DNA of 64,000 nucleotides from Bryoerythrophyllum caledonicum (Eukaryota; Streptophyta; Bryopsida; Pottiales; Pottiaceae): the NCBI GenBank assembly GCA_963971425.1, contig OZ020525.1:6989560-7053559 (forward strand), given 5' to 3'. The position numbers and the translations under genes are program-made. Below are positions 1-9,870 of this stretch, piece after piece (position 1 is the stretch's first letter; each line of letters starts with the position of its first letter). The notes beneath the pieces were generated by a model. The model had not been told where the DNA came from. It was given only the letters and a program-made list of their open reading frames with translations, and did not search any database.

Positions 1-2
1 AA

Positions 3-2352
3 CCCCTCCAACCATGGCTCATTCTTCACCTATACATGCCATCGCACATAGAAGACTCTAGGCTTATTCCGGAAATCCAAAATTCCATCACTTCACAAAT
101 TAATACGCACACTAACCATACAATAATACTTTGTGGAGACTTTAACCGAGATATTGCCCTTATTGGACGACAAAACGGAGAGACCTTCACCCCCCCCACG
201 TGATATAGACTATCAATGGCAAAATTACACAGATAACCTAGAATTATATCTGATCCCAACCGATACACCATACTCTCGTCAAGGAGGACTTAATTACACA
301 CACACTAGCCTAATTGATGGATTTTACATTAAAACACCTAACCATACCCAATACACATCTATCACCAATACCTCAACCAACTTAAACTCGGACCACTTCC
401 CAATCCAACTAAATATACCTCATAACATCCTTATAAGTAGACCCCCCACGAAAACAAACTCAAACGATATCAAAATACTAAACCCCATCCCAAAAGAAAA
501 CCTTGATAACTTTAATACAATATTCTTTGAAAAAAACTCACTACAGATAGACTCCTTTAGAGAAATTCTTTCCAACCATCAACACCTAACACACATACAA
601 TGGCAAGAAGCCTGCACCTCTCTTGACAAAATTATTAATGAAATTTCTACTACATTAGAAAAGACATGTAAAGCACCTCCCACCCCACAACTCACACCTA
701 GAACCTCGAATCAAGGGGGGTATCTCCCGAGAAAACTAGCCAAAAAGTGGAAACAACATCTTGTTACATACCACAATATTCGGAAAACAATTTACATCGC
801 TAAAACTAATCAAAATTGGCGAACCCACCCCATACTCTCTGAACTACAAAACCTTCGCCACCCCCAAATCCCACAAGTACCACCGCTCAACAACTCTCAC
901 GAAGATTGGCTAAAAGACATTGCAGTCATTGCAAAAACCGCCAACAAACAAGCTCGGAAAATTACTACAAAATATACAAGAGAATGTATCAGAAAAGCCA
1001 TTTCTAAGTATCGTCAACTATACGAATCTAGCCCAAAAAAGATTAATAGAAAAGTCTTTAAAAACAACACAAACTTACCACTAGATTGCATTCTAGATCA
1101 AAACAATAATATTCTAACCAACCCAAACGACATTGCAAACGAAATACATTTTCAACAATCCATAAACAATAGACCATCCACCCCCTCATGTCACTTCCAA
1201 CCACAACATACACCAACATGCACATGCGGGGTCAGGCAATACCCGTGGCATGATCTTGACGGACTCACCATTGATAAAAGAGGAGAACTCACGACTCCTC
1301 TCCACACATATTATAACAGAGACACATACAACATGTGCCTAAAAAATTTGGGGACCAACGAAGCTCCCGGACCAGACCATATACCTAACTCAATTCTAAA
1401 AAACATGCCTCCGAGATTCCATGACCTTCTATCATTATTTTTCCTCCATTGTTACAAACAAAAAGCAATTCCTGCATCCTCGAAAACAAGATTAACAATC
1501 TTATCATACAAAAAAGGCAACCCATCCGAGCTACCTAATCACCGACCTATTGCCTTAGCCAACACCATTTATAAATTGTACACTAGCACATTAACTACAA
1601 TACTATCGGCCTACGGGGAAAAACACCAAATACTACACGAAAGCCAAGAAGGGTTTAGAGCTGAAAGAAGTACCACACGGCAAATCCAAACTCTCATCGC
1701 CGCTCTTGAGGATGCAAAATTCACTAATAAAGACATTTACATACTCTACATTGATTTCAAAAACGCTTTCGGTTCCATTGACCATCCTCGCTTACTAACC
1801 ATTATGAGCGATCTTGGATACCCGTGCGATGCGGTCACACTGGTTGGCAATATATACTCCCAATCTACCACTATATACGTTGGAGAATTCTTTGGTAAAA
1901 CACACCCTATCCCTATCCACGAGGGACCATCCAAGGCGATACATTGAGCCCATACCTCTTCATTATTTTTCTGGAACCTCTACTGAGATGGCTTCAAAGA
2001 GGGAATAATGGCTACACCTTTGGCACCTCAAAAGTTACCATAAACTCGGCCGCATATGCTGACGATCTTGCAGCCATCTCCGGACGCCTCAAATCACTCC
2101 AAACTCAATTAGACAAAATAGACAAATTTTGTCTATGGTCCGGGATGGAACTTGGGGTCCAAAAATGTGCCATAACCGGATGTCCAAACAAATCTAAAAC
2201 AAACCTGACCGCCTTCAAAGCCCTTATTCAAGCTAACAATATCCACTATTGTAACCAACCAATTCCGGTTCTAAACCAAAACCAACCCTACATATACCTT
2301 GGAATAAACCTAGTCCCATCTTTAAAATGGAAAATTCAAATTCATGCTACTA
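3..2352 (+). pseudogene. LINE endonuclease and reverse transcriptase region
   Basis: The AP-endonuclease part starts in the frame beginning at base 3, with LYMPSH, then LCGDFNRDI near 128. After a frameshift at the poly-C run near 200 it continues with LNYTHTSLIDGFY and the SDHFPIQLN motif near 390-420, typical of APE-type LINE endonucleases. The reverse transcriptase follows: EAPGPDHIP at about 1350, NHRPIAL near 1535, EGFRAERSTTRQIQ near 1650, YIDFKNAFGSIDH near 1745 (first catalytic Asp) and YADD at 2055-2066. The frame changes near 1925, where GTIQGDTLSPYLF resumes in the third frame. The region ends at the DNA transposon insertion at 2353. The 5' start of the ORF is outside the window. 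Confidence 0.88.
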
Positions 2353-3888
2353 CAGTTTAACCTTGATAATATCACACTTGTTAATAGAACACCTTGATAT
2401 TGTCACCCAAAACCTTGAAACGGATTTTCATAGTGTAAAGCTCCCTTGTTAATATCACTATCACCCTTGATAATATCACATTCTTTTTTCAAAATCTGTA
2501 GTGTAAGTGTGACAATATAAAAAATGGATGGATGGATAAGCATAGATGATGTCCTATCTCGTCGGAATGTTGTAGTGTATGTACAAGTGAGGGTGATTTG
2601 TGGATGAAAAATGTGGGCAAATCATAGATATTGGTGAGGACGAGAGTTCTGGGAAGTGCGAGGGTTTTGAGCTCGAACCAGCATGACTCTGGAGAATATG
2701 AGGGTTTCCTTGCGGCGGCCGTTTTCCTGAGAGTTTCCTTGCGGTGGCATTGTCCCGAGGGTATCTGCAAGCTGTGCCGGATTGTAAAGGTGGGGTCGTG
2801 ATAAGTCCGTAGGTTGGGTCGCAGGTCGTTGGAGTGTGGAGGATGTGATTAAGTCGTTGGGTCGCAAGTCGCAAGTCGTTGGGTTGAATCATCATCTCAA
2901 TCATGGCTTCTGGCAACGCGTAGCAATCAGAGTAAATCTCAATGTCGTTCTGGGACCTGTAGATGTCTTTCTTCAGAGAATCCAGAACCTTCTTTCGTCT
3001 GGTTTCCGAGGTGCCTTTGTTGTAAAGCCCCTGGATCACTGCGAACTGATTGTTGGTTTTCCGAAACAAAGCAGCCACCCATTTGCTGCAGCGACCTGCT
3101 ACACACCCCCAACGACTTGAGTTACAATTCAGCTCATGTCAGAGTAGCGATTTTTTCCTGGTACTACAACGGCCCCTGAATTTGTAAATTGCTAACAAAT
3201 TGTTACTAGGTGTAGGAATCATGTGTGATCTTTAGGGTGGTACAGTACTGCAGTGGTGGATTGATTAGCTCGAGTTGTGATTGTGGATTGCTATGAAGGC
3301 CTTTGAGGTAGAAATGGGCCTGAGCGGTGGATCACCATGAAGAATTATATGTGTTGTTGGCTTAGGCTATGATCCGGAATTTCCTACAAAGTTTTAACCA
3401 ACAAAAATTCAGATGAAGAAGAAGCCGCTCCTTCCAGAGTGTACCATATTTTTATAATTGAGACTTGCTGGAGGAGCGAGTGCTAAACTTGAGACCTAAC
3501 ATAATTTATATACGTTACACCTTGTCACCTGCTATGTCTCAATGATTATTTCACATGAGGTGAGATAAATAATTTATGTTAGGTCTTAATGAATTTACTA
3601 GCTTGTTATGTCCTAATATGGATGTCACTAACTAAAAGTGATTCATTTCTTTGGTTTTTGTGAGTTATGGCATCTATTGGTGATTTATTCAAGTTGGAAA
3701 ACCAAGTGTATGATAGTTTGTTGTTTTATTTAATTTTCTAATTTTTTTTTGGATTTTTTTGGGATTTTTTTTGATAATATCACATTTTGCCTAAAATCGC
3801 CAAATGTGATATTATCAAAATTGTCACACCTTGATAATATCACACTTTTGGGTGAAACGGAGGGTGTGATATTAACAAGGTTAGACTG
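2353..3888. mobile_element. pogo/Tc1-mariner-like DNA transposon, probably non-autonomous
   Basis: A 1,536-bp insertion in the LINE, flanked by a TA duplication (2351-2352 and 3889-3890). The left end starts CAGTTTAACCTTGATAATAT and the right end, read inward, starts CAGTCTAACCTTGTTAATAT: terminal inverted repeats of about 25 bp with few mismatches. The core word TTGATAATATCACA recurs inside both ends (near 2362, 2473, 3771, 3831, partly inverted near 3806), probably as transposase-binding sites. CAGT ends with a TA target fit plant pogo-like elements. Internally there is a minus-strand open stretch (3078-2554, no ATG at its start, beginning AALFRKTNNQFAVIQGLYNK) that I do not recognise. No DDE transposase is seen. 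Confidence 0.82.
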
Positions 3889-5866
3889 TACTACAAAACT
3901 TATTAAACAATGCAAGGAACTTACACTTTGTCCGGCCACATTGCAACAAAAAATAAAAATGATTGATACCGTCATACGACCAGGTATCTCATACAGTTTC
4001 TATGTGGTACCTTATTCCATGCCCGCCATAAATAAACTCGATAAAAAAATCATAGCCATACAAAAGAAAGTATGCGGACTCCCTAATTGTACGCCTAATA
4101 TCATAACACAACTCCCTCACAAACTATTCGGATTAGAAGCTTTCTCCCTCAAAAATGCCTACTTACGTTGCATTGGAGAACAACTCCAGAATGCACTTAA
4201 CGATAAAGGACGACTAGGACTAATTTACAGTGGACTCCTTCGGCACATCCTTGCCATTTATGGAGGAGCACAATACCTCCAAAGACTTAAAAAATCTGAT
4301 TGTCTTCGGTCCCCCATTATCCGCACACTTTTTCTACTTAAAACAGAAGGTCAAATATTTCTAAAAAGCACACTAGAAGATTTCCTACTAGACCCCGCAC
4401 CACTTGAACAAATTTGGGCAAATGAAATTCATAACCTCCCTAGACTTGACCAACAATTATCCGACAAACTCCTACAAAAACTCTTCTCTGCAAACATTAC
4501 CGATCTAAAACAAATTACACTACCAAATGGAACACACCTTATGGACGACAAGAGCTACAAAACACTCTATGGTACCCCTCATAAATTAATAAAAAGTGCA
4601 CTAAACATTGCCAAACAATTATTTTGTCACCCTCCATGTCTCCCTACATGCCCCAATCCCTGTACCAATCACGCCCCACCGTACACACTTAAAGACCCAT
4701 ATATCATCAATCACAATGACATCCACCCCAACACCAACCCCCCACTAATTCCCCCAAACCCACCACATTCACGACCATATGCCCCTCCACCACATATATT
4801 AAAAAACCCTTCCATACACCCAATAAATAACATAACCGCGCACAGACATAATAAACACATTGACTCCAACAAAATAAGCAAACAATATATGTCGTACCTA
4901 TGCCACTGGTCCCACAATAACAACACCTACGCCAAATGGCTCCCACAAAGAAATCTTTTCCCTTGGCACAACCCAAATACTTCCTTACATAACACCGAAA
5001 TCCTCACACAATACTACCTTAGAACACAAAACAATTATTATCTAAATATCATACAAATACACCACCCCCAAGCACAACCTCGAGATAGAAGATTTGTCAC
5101 ACCACCCCTTATTATCCCCCTTCTTAACATCTTTACAACTGAATGCAACCCCGAAACTGACATCCTCGCACAAACAAATACAATCAAAATACAACAAGAT
5201 AAGGCCCACATATATGAAGGTAATGGTAGACATCTAATAACCATACCACTCGCTAGACTACAATGGTTGTAGAACCAATATCACAACGCACTACTAACCC
5301 CCATTAACACTGGACCAATACCCCAAACATTCGAAACTGAAATTGTTTGGCTATACCAAAGATATAACTACTGAATACCCAAAAATGACCCCCTCAAAAA
5401 TGCACACTACACATTACCCGATCCTATTTTAGACTACCTTATTACATCCCTGAATATCACACATTCATACTTCTCATCCCCCGTTACATGCTCCACAAAA
5501 ATCTCAAAATTTTACTCTCCATTCGAACGCGATAAGATTTTTGGGTCTCTTGGAAAAGCCTTTGATTATAAATGGAGTGGAATAGGCCTCACACACCCTC
5601 ACAACGAAGAAGAAACACAACAAGCAATACATTGGGCACGCCTAGCGGCAAATAATGACCCCAACGACAATATCACCATTATTATCACTCCCGACACTCA
5701 TTGGTACCACAACCCTAACCCACACTTAGGCCCATTCCCGGACTCCCACATCATAGTACTATTTGAAGCCGACTCCATGACTTACAAAGAACCCACTATA
5801 CGACTGCAAATACACACACTCCGCCTTGAACCAACAACCCTACGTATCCTATGTATACACCAATAA
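3889..5866 (+). pseudogene. LINE region between reverse transcriptase and RNase H
   Basis: This continues the LINE reading frame after the inserted DNA transposon (TTKLIKQCKELTLCP). The first part, to about 4330, resembles the post-RT helical region of LINE polymerases (IDTVIRPGISYSFYVVPY). The rest is a His/Asn/Pro-rich linker I cannot assign. From about 5450 (LNITHSYFSSPV) it aligns by eye with LINE copy 2. Three in-frame stops (5270-5272, near 5372, near 5864) lie in one otherwise continuous frame that runs on into the RNase H region. Confidence 0.8.
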
Positions 5867-5908
5867 ACTCGTGAAATAGGTAATCTAGAAAACCTCACTC
5901 ATCTCACT

Positions 5909-7618
5909 TTGATAGCAAAAAATCTAAACATTAACAAGGTATACACCGCAATTGCCCTCCCCACACCCATCTCAACCCGTGTAAACCGCAACAAAAAATG
6001 GTCTAAAACCCCCCACACAAACATCTCCACATCACCAATTACCGAACTAAGCCTCCCCCTCTCTTACTACCAAATTAATATGGACCTTAAATTTGACCCC
6101 AACTTTAGCTACTACACTGACGGCTCTTTCAAAGAACCAACCGAAGTAAGCCCGGGACATTGGCACCGAGAGAAAGCCGGTTATGGGATATATAATTCTA
6201 CCAAACAAATTAAATTAGGTAAAAGACTACATGGACTCCAGAATATTCTAAGAGCCGAAATGATGGCTATACACAAAACCCTTAAAATAATCACCACTCA
6301 TTACCCAAACGAACCGGCTCACATTTTTACAGATTGCATAAATGTATTACACCTCCTTAATACACATATTAAACACCCTACTTTACACAATAGTCACCCG
6401 GATAAAACTATCCTCACATCTATGGTTGAAATGCTCCAAAACCGTACACAGATTACTACACTCCATAAAGTTCGTGCTCATGCTAATATCGACGGCAATG
6501 AACAAGCCGACAAACTAGCAAAGGAAGGAAGAGAAAAAACCCACAAGAATGCCAAACACCCATACGAACATGCCCATGCCACCCCATATTACTTCCATAG
6601 ATATGAATGGCCCTCTATGAGTGAAACTCCCGATAAAGGCCCCGTACGATTCTTGGACAAATACCTCAAAAAACATGATCTTGTAAATAACCTAGAAAAA
6701 CTTACAGAAAACTTCCCCAATATTGATAAATGGACTGGCAACCCAAACATTCATAATGTACTATCCAATAATTTCTGGAAAAACCCCACTATAACGGATC
6801 CACAAATCACATGCCTAATCAAATTCCGCACCGGGCAATACATGGGCAATGCCCGCAAACAACTCTTCTTTGGAATAGAAAGATTCCCTACAATTACATG
6901 TCCAATTTGCAACACCACGGACCCAGACACATGGCTACATGTCTTACTCCAGTGCCAAAACCCCCATATACACTCACTAATTGTTAAAAGACATAACAAA
7001 GCCATATGGGCTATTCGTAAACTACTTATATCATCAACCAAATCCCGGTGTTTCATTCTCATGAATGCCGGAACCTTTAATGACAACCCACAAGAAAACA
7101 CGGTCCCTCCTTGGCTATTACCCTGCATATGTCATACTCAAAGATGCCACTGTAATGCAAGATTCAAACCGGACCTATTATGTGTTAGAGGACTATCATA
7201 CAAAGACCCCCCACCAAACCACATAGACCCTAGTCTCACCATCCAATTTATTGAATTCACATATTGCAATGATAGATTCTCTTCGGACACTATTGCAGAC
7301 AAAACAACTAAATACCAACCACTACTTGACGATATTCAAGCACTAGGATGGAAAGTAGATCCCCTCATTGTCATCACCGCGGGTGCCAGAGCCACCACCT
7401 TCATTCCCTCAATGACAACCCTTGAAGAAACATTTAAATCCCCATCACTTCAATCAAAACCACCTTCTCAAATATTAACACTATTGCAATTCAACATGCT
7501 ATGTCAATACTCCTGCATAAACGGAAACTTGAAAACAACCAACCCCTTCCTGACACATCGAACCCCCCTCCATAGACATGCACGTGTACTTCACCGTACA
7601 CGCCCTCCTTTCTTATAG
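5909..7618 (+). pseudogene. LINE RNase H, CCHC finger and restriction-like endonuclease module
   Basis: A 569-codon open stretch in the same frame as the linker. RNase H signature: TDGS at 6116-6127, RAEMMAIH near 6250, FTDCINVLH near 6325 and HANIDGNEQADKLA near 6480. These give the expected D-E-D-D acidic set. Next comes CPIC...WLHVLLQC (C-x2-C-x8-H-x4-C) at 6899-6955, the finger seen at the C-termini of many LINEs. Then come a Cys-rich turn (RCHCNAR), KPDLLC at 7166-7183, IQFIEFTYCNDRF with Glu at 7253-7255, and KTTKYQPLLDDI followed by VITAGARAT. The order finger, K-P-D, acidic residue, K..KY is the layout of restriction-like endonucleases of R2-type and Dualen elements. The D to E spacing (27 residues) is longer than in R2, so the call is tentative. 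Confidence 0.78.
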
Positions 7619-7802
7619 ACTTTTGAAACCTTGGTCCCTTGGTATTGGTCACTTGTTACTGATACGTAGTGTCCACCCTCGAAAGGGGGAAGTAGTTCCA
7701 TACTACTAACCTATGCCCGGTGGGCATGGACTTAGTGGTGGAATGAACGGACACTTTATCCATGCCGGCCCCCCTTCGGAGACCGGCGTTCTTCTTCTTC
7801 TA
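7619..7802 (+). other. LINE 3' UTR and TTC tail
   Basis: Follows the last LINE stop codon. The segment agtgtccaccctcgaaaggg near 7669 matches the equivalent place in LINE copy 2 (minus strand, near 19280-19260), so it is element sequence. It ends in ttcttcttcttct near 7790-7802, a short version of the long GAA/TTC tail of copy 2. Confidence 0.65.
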
Positions 7803-9087
7803 TGCTCTTTCTAATTGTGTTCTCCATGCTTCCATTGTCAACAAAATTAGAAACTAAAAAGAACATCTAGAGAGAAAGGGGGTGTGCTAGATAAGGGGTG
7901 TTGAAGAGAAAGAAAACAAAATCACTAGAATTGTCCCTAGAGTTCACGCATAATTAAAAGGGACAGTCTACGAATATTGGCGGTGGGTCAACGGGTTGAG
8001 GGGGCAAGATGGACGGAATGCAAATCTCCCGAGATAAGCCCCATTGGTGGAATGGTGGTGGAAACCTTTTGGTGGGCAGCTACCGGCTAACTAAATTTCT
8101 CCCCGCCCTAGCCTCCACACTATGACTAGGGCCGACTCGTGGGTGGAGATGCTCAATTTTTTCTCAAGTTCCTTTGTAACACAAATACCAACGCAAACTC
8201 TCACACCCCTTTAGGTTGAATAATCCTAAACCACTCAATGATCCAAAACCACCAACTTCTATGCCCTTCTTAAATTTTAGGGAATAAATGTAGGCTGCCA
8301 TTCAGGTAGAGGCACCCAATTCTCATTGGCTACCCAGTTCCGATCAATAGAGTATGCATGAAAATGAAAAATGCATGGAACGGTGCATGAAGCGACCCAA
8401 AATCAATAACTCGAAATCTGAGAACCCTAGTCATTATCGGCATTGGGTCATGAAGTGTACAATTTTGGGTCGCTCCACCTCAGTTGAGCTTTCATTGGTG
8501 GCCTTGCCTCAAAAGTCAAACAAGGCTGATTGGCATTGGGTACCTCTGTGAATTGGTTATCCATGGCATGTCTTCTCTCTTTTACTCACTCTCACTTATT
8601 GGCATTGGGCGAAGGAAGGCACCAAATCTCACCTACTCTAGAATTTGACTACAGGCTCTGCTGGGTTTAGGGCTTTTAAATTCAATACCAATTCCAAATC
8701 TTTGAGATTAAATTTGAAAAAATATTTATTGATAATTTGGCATCTTTCTACTTAAATGCTTTTCACATACATTGTCATTTGAGTCCCCAACCTTACATCA
8801 CTTTCGCATTGACAAAGAATCCACAAGTGATGAAATGAAAACCTACACTAGTCTAGGAAGAAATTGGTGGGTTAGTTTTGGGTCATCTTACCTCAGTGAA
8901 GCGAAACTCTTGCCTACAAAACAGCTTGGATCAGTAGAGAGTGAGTCCCACACTTCTCTCAAAAACCAATAGTATCAATCAAAAGTATGTCCACTTCTGA
9001 TTAATAGACTTCTCGAAAGAGATGGAATGGTGGGAATGATACTAAAGACCTTCCAATGCTTGAGATATAGCTAGCTGGAATAATTAG
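7803..9087. other. intergenic, no gene seen
   Basis: AT-moderate spacer between the LINE tail and the telomere-like repeats. Open frames here are short (about 65 codons) and show no recognisable motif. A single ggtggagatgctca at about 8140-8153 resembles the end of the MITE at 39683-40051, but no matching left end is clear. Confidence 0.6.
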
Positions 9088-9780
9088 GGTTAGCTCAAAA
9101 ATTCATTCAGGCCTTACGCATCTGGGTTTACTGGGTGGTGCGCTACAAGGCTTAGTCTCAAAGGAAAGAGAAGAACCCCAAGGGGTTTAGGGTTAGCAGA
9201 AGGATTCAGCAATATGCAAGATTTAGACATTTAGGTTTTGTCTGTGGTGCACTACAAGGTTCAGCTTCAAAGGATTTAGGGTTAGCAGACGGATTCAGGA
9301 ATTCGGCAAGATCCAGCCATCTGGGTTTAGTGGGCTTAATCTCGAAGGACATCGCATGTTAGGGTTTAGGGTTACCAAGGAAAATCATGCAACTTGACAA
9401 GATTTAGACATCTGGGTTTAGTGGGTGTAGGAAATTGCCTGCTGAATGAGGAAGAGTTGCAAGGATTTGAGCTCAGTAGTGTTAGCAGAAGGTTCGACTT
9501 ATTAGGGTTACCAGAAAGGACTCTGGAAATCACATGCTTTCAGGGTTTAGATGAGATTTACAACCATGGGTTTACTGGATGTTGGGTTTCAAATGACATC
9601 GCACAACAGAGGGAGAGTCACATGGATTCAAGCTCTTTAGGTTTAGGGTTTGAATTCATTGAGGTTAGCAGAAGGATACAAGGGAGGGGTTTAGGGTTAG
9701 AAGAATGCCGGAAACATGGGTTTGGGGTCTACACATCTGGGTCTAGTGGAAGGCTTTTTAGGGTTAGACATGATGCACCA
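9088..9780 (+). repeat. degenerate 90-100 bp tandem repeat with TTTAGGG words
   Basis: The module gggttagcagaaggattcag, followed by caagatttagacatctggg and tttagtgggtg, recurs near 9088, 9190, 9279, 9369 and more weakly to about 9760, spaced 90-100 bp. Each unit carries one or two ttaggg/tttaggg words. It is too diverged to be a telomere. It looks like a minisatellite built around telomere-like words just upstream of TRS120. A 129-codon open frame across it (9394-9783) is a by-product of the repeat. Confidence 0.7.
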
Positions 9781-9808
9781 TGATGGGGAGTTTCTCCGAG
9801 TGGTGTGG

Positions 9809-9829
9809 TTTAGGGTTTAGGGTTTAGGG
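9809..9829 (+). promoter_or_regulatory. three perfect TTTAGGG repeats (telo-box)
   Basis: Three contiguous TTTAGGG units end 41 bp before the TRS120 start codon. Telo-boxes (AAACCCTA in either orientation) near the transcription start are known promoter elements of plant housekeeping genes and are bound by Myb-type and TRB proteins. A role here is inferred from position only. Confidence 0.55.
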
Positions 9830-9870
9830 ACTGGGTTGTTTGGAGGTGGAGACGAGGAGGGAGGCGTGCG

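Larger units (their letters stand above)
1..7802 (+). mobile_element. LINE copy 1, Dualen/RandI-like, 5' end outside window
   Basis: Non-LTR retrotransposon running in from the left edge. Visible parts in order: AP-like endonuclease (3-430), reverse transcriptase (about 1350-2350), linker (3891-5860), RNase H (6110-6540), a CCHC finger (6899-6955) and a KPD...E module (7166-7420), then a 3' UTR and a short (TTC)4 tail at about 7790-7802. A 1,536-bp DNA transposon sits at 2353-3888; removing it restores the frame exactly (HATTKLIKQC). The element is dead. There is a frameshift at a run of C near 195-205, a one-base frameshift near 1925, and in-frame stops at 5270-5272, near 5372 and near 5864. 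A second, related copy lies at 19008-21752. The sense strand is strongly rich in A and C. Confidence 0.9.

Noticed and set aside
7861-8153. Possible MITE with gagcatctccac-type end at 8142-8153
   Set aside because: The only left-end candidate (gaacatctagag near 7861) is weak and no target duplication fits.
9809-9829. Interstitial or true telomere
   Set aside because: Only three perfect units, embedded in a decayed minisatellite and followed by a gene; too short for a telomere and not at a sequence end.
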